DNA of 64,000 bases from Amarolinea sp964580725. Lineage in GTDB: Bacteria > Chloroflexota > Anaerolineae > SSC4 > Amarolineaceae. Every line of letters begins with the position of its first letter. Within the stretch, counting starts at the first letter, position 1. Below the pieces are notes generated by a model that worked only from the letters and a program-made list of their open reading frames with translations, did not search any database and was not told the DNA's origin. Location of the stretch: positions 1 to 64,000 of the forward strand of contig CAZOLV010000004.1 in NCBI GenBank assembly GCA_964580725.1, given 5' to 3'. The translations under genes were made by a program, and so were the position numbers. Positions 9,001 to 16,736 of this stretch are shown here, one piece after another.

Positions 9001-10132
9001 CGGCGTTGTCCTGAAAGATCGAGAAAACCGAGTTGCCGGCCAGACTGGTGGTGTCAAGGGGATCGTGCTGATAGCGCGTGAAACGACCACTTTGTCTGTC
9101 GAGCAGATGCAGCCCCCCGCCCTGCGTGCCGACCCACAGTCGTCCCTCGCGATCCTCGAAGATGGGAGAAACCGACTCGTAGGCCAGGGCGCCAGGGTCA
9201 TCGGGATTGCTGAGAAAACGAGTGAAGGTCTCTGTCTCTGCATCGAACCGGTTAAGCCCTGCGCCGAAGGTGCCCACCCACAAAACACCCTGGCGATCCA
9301 GGAGCAGGCTGGTCACGACATCATCGCTCAGGCTGCGATCATCCAGCCGGTTGTACCGATAGCTGGTGAACCTGCCTGTGGCAGGATCGAGCCGGTTCAG
9401 GCCGCCGCCCGTCGTGCCGACCCACACCTGGCCGTCGTCGCCGGCCAACACGACAGCGACGTTGTCGTCGCTCAGGCTTGTTGGATCGGCCGGATCGTGC
9501 CGGTAGTGCGTCGCCTGACCGCTGTGCGGATCGAACCGGTTGAGGCCGCTGTTGTTGGCTCCTGCCCAGACGATGCCCTGGCGATCCACATCGAGGGCGG
9601 AGATCGAGTTCTCGCTCATGCTGTGTGGATTGGCGGGATCGTGTTGGAAGGCGCTAAACTGGCCGGTGTGTGGATCGTAGCGGTTCAGCCCGCCGTTGTT
9701 GGTTGCAATCCAGAGCGAACCATCGGGCGCTTTGTCCAGATTGTTGACGAAACTGCCCTTGAGGCTGTTGGTTGCCTGTGGGTCTTCTTTGAACACCCGG
9801 AACTGGTAACCGTCGTAGCGATTCAAGCCATCTTGGGTCGCCATCCACAGGAAACCCTGGTCGTCCTGCACGAAATCGAGAACGACGCTTTGCGAGAGGC
9901 CCGCCTCTGGCGGCAGATGTTCGAAGCGGAGATGCTGATCGTGAGCGGCCAGCGCGGCCAGAGTGGGTGGAAGGGGTCTTTGTACGGGCGGCGACGAGGG
10001 ACGCGCCGGGGTTGCCGTGGGAGACCGAGGAGCGGCCTGACGTGCGCAGGCATTCAGCAACAGCAGAAGCAGGATGCAGCCTGCGCCGGCAAGTCGCCCG
10101 ACCAGTCGAGAATGGCGCTGATCGGGCGTCAT
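5996..10132 (-). CDS. Hybrid sensor histidine kinase with double Reg_prop propeller
   Basis: 1378 residues. It opens with a lipoprotein-type signal (LLLLLLNAC), then about 14 Reg_prop repeats of the form LW[IV]GT-x-GGLNRFD, enough for two seven-bladed propellers. A Y_Y_Y domain (around VSYR..FF.L.FAALDFS, GxYTFRVKASNSDGVW), one membrane helix (TWFRLLVAAGLL) and a coiled coil follow. Next come HisKA (SHEFRTPLNAILGF, His913), HATPase (NAVKFTEHG, DTGPGIA, GTGLGLAIS) and a receiver (Asp1211 in LIWLDMRMPVMDG). The last about 75 residues are helical and look like a degenerate Hpt without the phosphorylatable His. This BT-type 'hybrid two-component' design usually senses extracellular carbohydrates or stress. 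GGAGG precedes the ATG. It is co-transcribed with the upstream membrane protein (24-bp gap) and the downstream phosphatase. Confidence 0.93.
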   Translation of the reverse strand: MTPDQRHSRLVGRLAGAGCILLLLLLNACARQAAPRSPTATPARPSSPPVQRPLPPTLAALAAHDQHLRFEHLPPEAGLSQSVVLDFVQDDQGFLWMATQDGLNRYDGYQFRVFKEDPQATNSLKGSFVNNLDKAPDGSLWIATNNGGLNRYDPHTGQFSAFQHDPANPHSMSENSISALDVDRQGIVWAGANNSGLNRFDPHSGQATHYRHDPADPTSLSDDNVAVVLAGDDGQVWVGTTGGGLNRLDPATGRFTSYRYNRLDDRSLSDDVVTSLLLDRQGVLWVGTFGAGLNRFDAETETFTRFLSNPDDPGALAYESVSPIFEDREGRLWVGTQGGGLHLLDRQSGRFTRYQHDPLDTTSLAGNSVFSIFQDNAGVIWFGMFGAGADFYDPFKDRFLWLRSHPNASDGLSSDSIWDILQDDRGDLWIATNDGGLNRFEMASKTWQHFRYDPRRPRGLSNDAVYTVYQDRQGVLWFGTPSGLSRFDRESGDFINYRMSVVNAIYEDSKGNFWLGTAENLILFDRTAGTPRLQMRNDPADPASLSGNFVACIFEDNQGKLWIGTLTGGLNLMESLSGRFTRFTADPNDPTTLTSNTVLDIHQTQDGALWIATTGGLNRFDPAARTFSAYREKQGLPNDFVYGILEDDAGRLWLSTNRGLARFDPRTQTFKNFDRSDGLQGNEFNQWAFFENPEGVMFFGGVNGISIFHPDLVQDNPYLPPVVITGFDIYGQPVAVAPAGPLPGPVETTHAVQLSYRDDFFELTFAALDFSTSGQIEYAFMLEGLDRGWNRAGSRRFANYTNVPPGRYTFRVKASNSDGVWNEQDATLQIVIPPPFWGTTWFRLLVAAGLLSAVSSVFLLRIRAVEGQRRRLEQQVMERTHELRAAMTALEQSRDAAETANRAKSVFLANMSHEFRTPLNAILGFTQIMARDRRLPADHREDIETIHRSGEHLLGLINDVLDMSKIEAGRMRLNARSFDLTRLLQGLEEMFALRAEQKGLALRLELDPDAPRYVAADDGKLRQALMNLLGNAVKFTEHGQVVLRVQRTAPPEGQAPATGDWMRFRVEDTGPGIAADEIERIFLPFVQASSASATTEGTGLGLAISQQYVRLMGGEISVASQPGIGSVFEFAIPLEKVSAGDLEPLPPARRVIGLAPDQPAYRLLVVDDSEVNRKLLVKILTPVGFEVREASNGEEALAVWEAWAPHLIWLDMRMPVMDGYETTRRIKTTTRGMATVIVALTASALEEDKAIILAEGCDDYVRKPFHADELFEIMARRLGVRYLYEELQAPAAAAGGPGRQPLAEEAMLRARLTAADPAWLAELERAAILGDVGAIEHLAGQINAHSPELAGALVRLAGRFEHERILAALRRAPGTEHG

Positions 10133-10156
10133 GTTGCCTCCAAAAAGTCCGTTGTC

Positions 10157-11881
10157 TTACGCTCCGCCAGCATTTTCGTTCTGTTCACCGGCGCGTGAGC
10201 GACCGCTGAACAGTTCGACGATCCGGCCGAGTTGCTCGTAGACGAAATTCTGGCGGAAACCGCCAATGGCGGCGATGAGCGAGGGCAGAAGGCGCACCCC
10301 CAGGCTCTCGCTGTTGGTCTGCGCGCCGGCCTGCAGCACGAGTAGGCCGGTGGCGAAGAGCAGGTAGACGAGGCCACCGAGCACCATCCCCATGATCGGT
10401 TGCGTCAGATACCACATCTGGTATTCACGATCGAAATCGCGCCGTTCAGAGATGTGATACCAAAGGCTCCAGAGTGCGCCGATGCTGCCGCCCAGGCCGC
10501 CCCAAAAGAGGGTGCTGAGAAACGGCATCGCCTGGCTGAGCACCAGCGACGTGCTCGCCACGCCCATGGATGCGATGAGCCAGGCGCTCATGCGCGGCCA
10601 GAAGGCGTTGGAGAGGATGAAGGCAAGCAGCAGCGCAAACATCCAGATCGTTTCGTAGCGGAAAAGGCCCAATCCCAGTTCGCCCGCCCACTGGCGGCTG
10701 TTGTTGGCGGCGATCAGCATGGCATGCACACGCTGCACCTGATATTCGGCGTCAACGTAGTTTTCAGGTTTTTCGACCAGGATCAGGCGTGACTGGTGCA
10801 GCAGTTCCAGGGCCTTTTCGCCGCGCAGCGCATCGTTGGCCAGCTCTTGCGAGGCGCGGTCGTACAGGCGATCAATCTCGCGCGACAGCGAACGTAGCTG
10901 CTCCGGCGTCACGCGCGCCAGGGCGCGCTGCGCCTGTTCATCGGTCAGGTCACGCACGACGATGGGTCTGTCTCCGCCAGTCTGCACGCCCGGCCCGGGC
11001 GGCGCCACTTCGCCGCTGAGCGGTCCCTCCAACACCAATCCTCCGACACGCAATCGGGCCGGAGCCGGTCCGCCGGGCGGTTGCGTAGCGGGCGGTTCGG
11101 GTTGCGTCACCACCGGCGCCAGTCCCACCGAAGGCGCCGTCGTGGGCGCGCCGCTGTAGGGCGGCAGGGGGCTGCGCACCGTCGTGATCGGTTCAGCGTT
11201 TCCGGCAGCAGGCGGGACAGCGGCCAAGATGTCATCGGTCAGGCCGTCGTCGGTCGTTACAGTGGGCGGGTTGGCGCCAGGAATAGCGGCGTTCAGATCG
11301 TCCATCGTCTGATCCTCGTTCGGTAATTTTGGTGCGGGTTGGGTGGGCGGCGGTGGAGCCGGCGCAGCGGCTGGTAGAGCGACAGGTGGCGGTGGAGCCG
11401 GCGCAGCGGCTGGCGTGGTTGGGGCTGGCGTCTCGACGGGCGAATCTACTGGTGGCGGCAGCGAGGGTGCGATCAACACTGGCGGCAGCCCTTCGTCGAA
11501 CGGCACATCAATGGCATCGAGCGGCATCTCGGGTTCGCCAGCGATGGGCGTCTCATCGGCTGCGAGTGCAGCGACGCCGCGGCTCGTTGTCGCTGGCGCC
11601 AGTGTTTCACGCGGCGGCATGGCGACGATTGGTTCTGGCGGTAGGGTGTCATCGAGCGGCGGTGCGTGGCGTGCGGCGGTCGTTTCGGAGGCGCCGGCCT
11701 CGAAGGCCAACGCCGCCTCGACCTCGGGCGCAAGATCGGCAGAAGTTGCAGGCTCAGTCGCCGCCGGCAGCCTCGTCTCGACAGGCCCAATCGCCGCCGG
11801 CAAGGCTGCATCAAGCACTCGGTTAGCGAGTCCCTGGATTTCGCGGCCGCGCCCCTTCAGGCTTGCACGTTGTTTTGCCAT
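10157..11881 (-). CDS. Proline-rich membrane protein of unknown function
   Basis: 574 residues from the ATG at 11881, preceded by AGGAAA. An upstream in-frame extension is rejected because it runs through heptamer repeats and hairpins. Residues 1-330 are low-complexity Ala/Pro/Glu with PAPPPP blocks and are predicted disordered and cytoplasmic. Residues about 335-425 form a charged helical domain (VRDLTDEQAQRALARVTPEQL, then a helix ending EYQVQRVHAMLI). About four hydrophobic segments follow (WMFALLLAFIL, LIASMGVASTSLVL, GGLGGSIGALWSLW, MGMVLGGLVYLLFATGLLVL) and a polar tail. It leads the sensor kinase operon, so it may help with sensing or anchoring. No family recognised. Confidence 0.7.
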   Translation of the reverse strand: MAKQRASLKGRGREIQGLANRVLDAALPAAIGPVETRLPAATEPATSADLAPEVEAALAFEAGASETTAARHAPPLDDTLPPEPIVAMPPRETLAPATTSRGVAALAADETPIAGEPEMPLDAIDVPFDEGLPPVLIAPSLPPPVDSPVETPAPTTPAAAPAPPPPVALPAAAPAPPPPTQPAPKLPNEDQTMDDLNAAIPGANPPTVTTDDGLTDDILAAVPPAAGNAEPITTVRSPLPPYSGAPTTAPSVGLAPVVTQPEPPATQPPGGPAPARLRVGGLVLEGPLSGEVAPPGPGVQTGGDRPIVVRDLTDEQAQRALARVTPEQLRSLSREIDRLYDRASQELANDALRGEKALELLHQSRLILVEKPENYVDAEYQVQRVHAMLIAANNSRQWAGELGLGLFRYETIWMFALLLAFILSNAFWPRMSAWLIASMGVASTSLVLSQAMPFLSTLFWGGLGGSIGALWSLWYHISERRDFDREYQMWYLTQPIMGMVLGGLVYLLFATGLLVLQAGAQTNSESLGVRLLPSLIAAIGGFRQNFVYEQLGRIVELFSGRSRAGEQNENAGGA

Positions 11882-12422
11882 GATGATTTTCCTGGAACGT
11901 CGAGACCACAGAGGTCGCTCTTGCGTTGGCGTCGAACGTTCGACGCCCTCAATCGTCGCAGGAATTATACCATACGGGCGACATCTTCTCAATAATTCGC
12001 GACCGATTGGCTCTGCGGCCGGCGGGGATGCGCTCCCGATCCCCCCGATTGGGGGGCAGGGGGGCCGAGGCTTCGACAAGCTCAGCCCCCTTCTGCCCTC
12101 TGACTTCTGACTTCTGCCCTCTGCCCTCTGCCCTCTGCCCTCTGACTTCTGCCCTCTGCCCTCTGTCCTTTGTTGTATTAGATCAGGCCCAGTTCGCGCA
12201 GCGCCTGCAACACGCGCGGCGGCTGCCAGAGCCACTCGGCGCGTAGCCACAGCCCCTTCACGGCCTGTGAACGAAAAACGCCCGCGGCCCCGGTGAATGA
12301 CGGCTGGTAGCGGCCTGCTGCGTCCAGGTTGTAAATGGCGACCCACCAATCTTACTACCACGCATTGATCGGGTCAAGAGCCTGGCGCAGCGGCGCATCT
12401 GAAAATGGCGCGCCTGTACCCA
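11882..12422. other. 541-bp intergenic region with hairpins and a heptamer array
   Basis: No gene is supported here. It holds the perfect hairpin CCCCCC-GATT-GGGGGG (12041-12056), an imperfect stem GGGGCcGAG / CTCaGCCCC around CTTCGACAAG (12061-12089) that resembles a common bacterial REP core, and the heptamer array at 12092-12168. Positions 12180-12420 show nothing recognisable. It lies between two minus-strand genes, so the hairpins may end MFS-gene transcripts. Confidence 0.6.
12092..12168. repeat. Heptamer tandem repeat array, 11 units
   Basis: Eleven 7-bp units alternate between TCTGCCC (P) and TCTGACT (A) in the order P-A-A-P-P-P-P-A-P-P, with a last variant TCTGTCC. Short tandem heptamers of this sort are known from cyanobacterial genomes and other bacteria. 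Because 7 is not a multiple of 3, copy changes inside a gene would shift frame, but this one is intergenic. Confidence 0.9.
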
Positions 12423-13787
12423 CTACCCTCTTCCCTCCGACTTCAGGTTCCGGCCCACGCCAAACAGGTAGAGGAGCGCAAACCCGCTGAGCCGCAACAC
12501 GCTGGCGACGACCAGACCCCATCCCAGGCCAACAGAATCGCCCAGCCAGGTGCCTGTGAGCGGCGCCAGAAACATTGCAGCAAAGACCGTAGTCTGATAC
12601 AATCCCACGAAGCGCGCCTGATCCTGCGGCGGGCAGGTGTCGAGCATGATGTCGAAGAAGACAAGATCAATGCCAGCCTGGAAGAAGCCGTTGATCCCCG
12701 CATAGATTGCCAACGGCACCGTGCTGTGCGTCAGGGCCGTCAGGAACGGATAGAAGCTGGCGCCCAGGGCGCAGATGAGCATCACACGCCGTTCGCCGGT
12801 GCGCCTGGCCAGCCGCGTCCACAGCAGATAGGCCACGAGCAGCACGACGGTCTGCGAGGTGTTGATGAAGCTGATCATCATGTCGGACGCCTGCAGTTCG
12901 CGCACCCAGTAGAGCGGCAGCAGCGGCAAAGCCATGCTCTGACCAGCCCGAAAGAGGAACTGGCTGCCCATGAAGCGTACGAAATCGGGGTGTTGGCGCA
13001 GCCCGGCGAGCGTTTGACGCCAGGGTGAACCGGCGCCAACCGCCGGCGAGACGGTCTGATCGGGCAGGCTGATGCGGCTGGAGAAGGTGTAGCTGATCAG
13101 CCCGCCGAGCGCCGAGATCAGAAAGATGATCTGGTAGTTGAGCGGAAACTGCCACTGTTCCAGCATCTGACCCGCCAACAGGACAGCCAGGGCGTTGGCC
13201 AGGCCAAGCGTTGACCAACGTTGACTCATCAATGCCACACGACCGCGCGGCCCGGCCACCTGCCCCATCACCACGGTGAAAGCGACCGACACGACAGTCT
13301 GCGGCAGCGTCGCCAGCGCCCAGATGCCGACGATGATCTCGGGAACGTTACGTTCGAAGAAGAAAGGCGTCAAACCTGTCAGCGCATAACAGGAGATGAC
13401 GAACAGACGCGCCAGGGAAAACCAGGACACAATCTGCCGCTGGCGACCCAGGAAAGCGCCCACCTGAAACGCCAGCAGCAGGCCGGTCAACGCGGGCATA
13501 GCGGTGAGCAGCCCCACCATGAAACTAGAAGCCCCCAAACGCACCAGAAAGACCGAGAGGAACGACCCGATGCCCACGGCAAACCCAACGCCGATCCCAT
13601 CTATGAGGACGTAACGGCGGTTGCGCTCGGCGGTGTCGCCGGACCCACGTATCCAGAGGCCAATTCGCTCAAGAAAGGAGGGATGACGAAGATCGTAGCC
13701 GTTCAGCGCCAGATGTTCGGCCTGATGGCTGACTGGGATCCCATCCGAGGCCCCAGAAGATGGTTGTGAAGTTACTCGATGCGACAT
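12423..13787 (-). CDS. MFS transporter
   Basis: 454 residues from the ATG at 13787. A longer frame upstream would run antisense through a lipoprotein gene. After a polar N-terminus (about 45 residues, RHPSFLERIGLWIRGSGD) there are about 12 hydrophobic segments, beginning VLIDGIGVGFAVGIGSFLSVFLVRLG and LLTAMPALTGLLLAF. A basic loop (GRQRQIVSW) and the second-half LARRTGERRVMLI loop fit the major facilitator fold. Its substrate cannot be told. The RBS is weak. It is divergent from the lipoprotein at 13990. Confidence 0.85.
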   Translation of the reverse strand: MSHRVTSQPSSGASDGIPVSHQAEHLALNGYDLRHPSFLERIGLWIRGSGDTAERNRRYVLIDGIGVGFAVGIGSFLSVFLVRLGASSFMVGLLTAMPALTGLLLAFQVGAFLGRQRQIVSWFSLARLFVISCYALTGLTPFFFERNVPEIIVGIWALATLPQTVVSVAFTVVMGQVAGPRGRVALMSQRWSTLGLANALAVLLAGQMLEQWQFPLNYQIIFLISALGGLISYTFSSRISLPDQTVSPAVGAGSPWRQTLAGLRQHPDFVRFMGSQFLFRAGQSMALPLLPLYWVRELQASDMMISFINTSQTVVLLVAYLLWTRLARRTGERRVMLICALGASFYPFLTALTHSTVPLAIYAGINGFFQAGIDLVFFDIMLDTCPPQDQARFVGLYQTTVFAAMFLAPLTGTWLGDSVGLGWGLVVASVLRLSGFALLYLFGVGRNLKSEGRG

Positions 13788-13989
13788 AAGATGTCTCGAT
13801 TTCACCAGAATGCAGGCGATGATACCTGCACAAAGCCTCGCTCGCAGTGGTAGATAATCCGATCCAGACGTTTTCTTGTGCTGCGCAGCCTGACTCGACA
13901 TGCCCAACAGACCTGCGCCAGGCGCATCGGAGAATCGAGTACGGGCCGAGGCGATTCTTTTGCACGATAGCAAGGAGATTGACGCTTCT

Positions 13990-14799
13990 ATGCAACGGTT
14001 TGCACGTTCTTTGTTCGCCCCCCTGCTCGTTCTTGCCCTGTTGTTGACTGCCTGCGGCGGCGGGCAGCCCGCCCCCACGGCGACGACACAGCCGCCCGCG
14101 CCCACCAGCGCGCCCGCCGCTACTTCGGCGCCGGCCGACACGCCAACCTCGGCGCCGGCCGCAACGGCGGCGCCCGCAGATACGCCAACCTCGGCGCCCG
14201 CCCCCACGGCAACGCCGCCGCCTGCCACACCGACATCAGCGCCGCCTGCGCTGCCTGCAGATCCCAAAGCAGCAGTCATCGCCGCCCTGCAGAATCAGTT
14301 GAAGGCCGGGCCGTTCCGCACTAAGACGACGATCGTCGCCGACACCGGGACCACCGAGATGACCGCCGAGGTGATCCCGCCAGACAAGATTCGCACCAAG
14401 CTCGAATCGGGCGAATTCGAGATGGAAAGCGTCTTCATCGGCGACCAGGGCTGGATGAAACGTGATGACGCCTGGGAGGTTGCACCGGTTTCTGGCGACG
14501 ACTTGTTCCAGCAAATCGGCTTGATGACGACCGCCGAAGAACTGGACAAAACGATCAGCAATGTGCAGGCGGCCGGTCGTGACAAGGTGAACGGCGAGGA
14601 TGCGTTGGTCTTCACCTACACCTCGACCTTCGGCGAGGCCGGGCCGGACCAAGTCGTCAGCCAGGTCAAGCTGTGGGTCAGCGCCAGCCGCGGCCTGCCG
14701 CTCCAATCCGAGATCGAGGGCGAGGCAGCCGGGATCAAATCGAAATCGCGACAGGTGATCGAGTACGACCCGGACATCGAGATCACGCCGCCGATGTAG
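13990..14799 (+). CDS. LolA/LppX-like lipoprotein
   Basis: 269 residues from the ATG at 13990, with AAGGAG 12 bp upstream. Signal peptide with lipobox LLTACGG, Cys about residue 19, then a 60-residue Ala/Pro/Thr linker of near-repeats (TSAPAATSAPADTP). The mature domain (about 90-269) has the pattern of lipid- or precursor-binding barrels of the LolA/LprG kind: MTAEVIPPDKIRTK, VFIGDQGWMKRDDAWE, VNGEDALVFTYTSTFG and a late DPDIEI. It resembles the protein at 31387 in layout (the phrase GDQGW in both). It probably sits on the outer face of the membrane; the ligand is unknown. Confidence 0.75.
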   Translation: MQRFARSLFAPLLVLALLLTACGGGQPAPTATTQPPAPTSAPAATSAPADTPTSAPAATAAPADTPTSAPAPTATPPPATPTSAPPALPADPKAAVIAALQNQLKAGPFRTKTTIVADTGTTEMTAEVIPPDKIRTKLESGEFEMESVFIGDQGWMKRDDAWEVAPVSGDDLFQQIGLMTTAEELDKTISNVQAAGRDKVNGEDALVFTYTSTFGEAGPDQVVSQVKLWVSASRGLPLQSEIEGEAAGIKSKSRQVIEYDPDIEITPPM

Positions 14800-14890
14800 G
14801 GGCGGGGTGTGAGACAGGCGGGATGAACAGGGTGAATGCTGCGCTGTGACTGGCGTCGAAGATGCACAACTCCCGTTCATTCGCAGTACG

Positions 14891-16432
14891 CTAATTCTGT
14901 TGCCGTGGCCGATACTGGATGGCTTCCGCCAGATGCGCCGTTTCGATGCGCTGGCTGCTGGCCAGGTCGGCCACGGTGCGCGCCAACTTGAGGATGCGGT
15001 GATAGGCGCGCGCGCTGAGCTGCAACTGGCGCATGGCCGCCTTGAGCAAGGCACGGCCGCTGTTGTCCACGCCGCAAAACTCGCGCACTTCGGCCACGCC
15101 CATGTCGGCGTTGCAGGTGACGTGGGCGTGACCCTGAAAACGGCTGGTTTGACGCTGGCGCGCCGCCTCCACACGGGCGCGCACCGTCTTGGACAACTCG
15201 CCCTGGCGCTCATCGGTCAGCTTGTCGAAGTCAACCGGCGGCACCTGCACATGGATGTCAATCCGGTCGAGCAGCGGGCCGGAGATGCGGTGTTGGTAGC
15301 GGGCGATGGAGGCCTGCGAACAACTGCATTCGATGGTGGGGTGGCCGTGATAGCCGCAAGGACAGGGGTTGAGGGCCGCGACCAGCATGAAATTGGCGGG
15401 AAACGTCAGACTGCCCTGGGCGCGCGCAATCGTCACCACATGATCTTCGAGCGGCTGGCGCAACACCTCCAGGGTGCGCGGGTCGAACTCTGGCAATTCA
15501 TCCAGAAAGAGCAGGCCGCGATGCGCCAGGCTGATTTCCCCTGGCCGCGGCCAACGCCCGCCGCCCACCAACCCGGCGTGACTGATGGTGTGATGCGGGG
15601 CGCGGAAGGGGCGTTGACGAATCAAGGGCAGATTGCCGCCGCTGTTGCCCTGCAGCAGGTCTCCCACAGAGTAGATGCGGGTGATGTCGAGCGCCTCGTT
15701 CAGAGTCAAGCGGGGTAAAATGGAGGGCATGGCGCGCGCCAGCAGTGTCTTGCCGGCGCCGGGCGGACCGCTCATCAAGACGTTGTGTCCTCCCGCCGCT
15801 GCTACTTCGAGCGCCCGCTTGATGTGTTCCTGACCTCGAATCTCGGCGAAATCGGCCGCCGCCGGCGCTTCGACCGTTTCATCGTCGAAGGTCATGACGG
15901 TTTCGAAGGGGCGAATGGGCAGAACACCGTTGAGATGGGCCACGAGAGCGTTGAGCGAAGCAACCGGGATGACGCGCACCGTTCCAATCAGCGCCGCTTC
16001 GGGCGCATCCGGCTGCGGCACATACAGCACCTCGACGCCCCGCTCCGCCGCCAGCGCCGCCATCGGCAGCACGCCGTTGATGTGGCGCACGCTGCCGTCC
16101 AACCCCAACTCGCCCACGACCAGGCTCTTGTTTAAACTGTCGGCTGGAATCTGCCGCGTGGCGGCCAGAATGGCCAGGGCGATGGGAAGATCGTAGGCCG
16201 GGCCTTCCTTGCGTAGGTCGGCCGGGGCCAGGCTGATGGTCAGGCGGGTGCCGGGAAAGTGATAACCGGAGTTGACGATGGCGCTGCGGACGCGCTCGCC
16301 CGCTTCGCGAATTGCGGCGTCGGGCAGGCCGACAATCGTCACTTTGGGCAGGCCAGGAGCAATATCTACTTCGACTTCGATGACGGCCCCTTCCAGGCCA
16401 ATCAGGGCGCAACTGGTGACACAGGCGAGCAT
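14891..16432 (-). CDS. comM: ComM/YifB family Mg-chelatase-like AAA+ ATPase
   Basis: 513 residues, the usual length. The N-terminal domain is Lon-protease-like (GLPKVTIVGLPDAAIREAGE), then the AAA+ core with Walker A GPPGAGKT (Lys228), Walker B LLFLDELPEF and sensor NPCPCG. A cysteine cluster typical of the family follows (CPCGYHGH..CSCS). The C-terminal helical lid has SARAYHRILKLARTVADL. ComM is a hexameric helicase that drives branch migration during natural transformation. Start MLACVTSCALIGLEGAVI matches the family N-terminus. It converges with the upstream lipoprotein gene. Confidence 0.95.
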   Translation of the reverse strand: MLACVTSCALIGLEGAVIEVEVDIAPGLPKVTIVGLPDAAIREAGERVRSAIVNSGYHFPGTRLTISLAPADLRKEGPAYDLPIALAILAATRQIPADSLNKSLVVGELGLDGSVRHINGVLPMAALAAERGVEVLYVPQPDAPEAALIGTVRVIPVASLNALVAHLNGVLPIRPFETVMTFDDETVEAPAAADFAEIRGQEHIKRALEVAAAGGHNVLMSGPPGAGKTLLARAMPSILPRLTLNEALDITRIYSVGDLLQGNSGGNLPLIRQRPFRAPHHTISHAGLVGGGRWPRPGEISLAHRGLLFLDELPEFDPRTLEVLRQPLEDHVVTIARAQGSLTFPANFMLVAALNPCPCGYHGHPTIECSCSQASIARYQHRISGPLLDRIDIHVQVPPVDFDKLTDERQGELSKTVRARVEAARQRQTSRFQGHAHVTCNADMGVAEVREFCGVDNSGRALLKAAMRQLQLSARAYHRILKLARTVADLASSQRIETAHLAEAIQYRPRQQN

Positions 16433-16650
16433 GACACGACCTCCGTTGGGTGCGACTTGAGGTGGAACGATCTGTCGTGGAATGGGTTCGCAGCGTCAGC
16501 CGCCGCGGGCCACATTCTGCGCTAAACGCAGCAAGATCATACTTGAACTGCAAGAGGCTGTCAAGCCGCGACATTTGGGCATCGGGGCTGCGGGTTACGG
16601 CCCGATGGCCGCGCCGGCGCCAATCACATTGCCGGGTGCCGGGCTGTCAT

Positions 16651-16679
16651 TCGACAACTTGCGGCGATTGTGTTAGACT
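16651..16679 (+). promoter_or_regulatory. Sigma70-like promoter of the acyl-CoA ligase run
   Basis: TCGACA (16651-16656), a 17-bp spacer and TAGACT (16674-16679), about 58 bp before the ATG. The rest of the 304-bp gap 16433-16736 shows only the divergent comM leader and no other gene. Confidence 0.5.
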
Positions 16680-16736
16680 TGAGACGCAGCCGATGACGAA
16701 CTGCAACACGCGCAACGATCCGAGGAGACCTGACCG

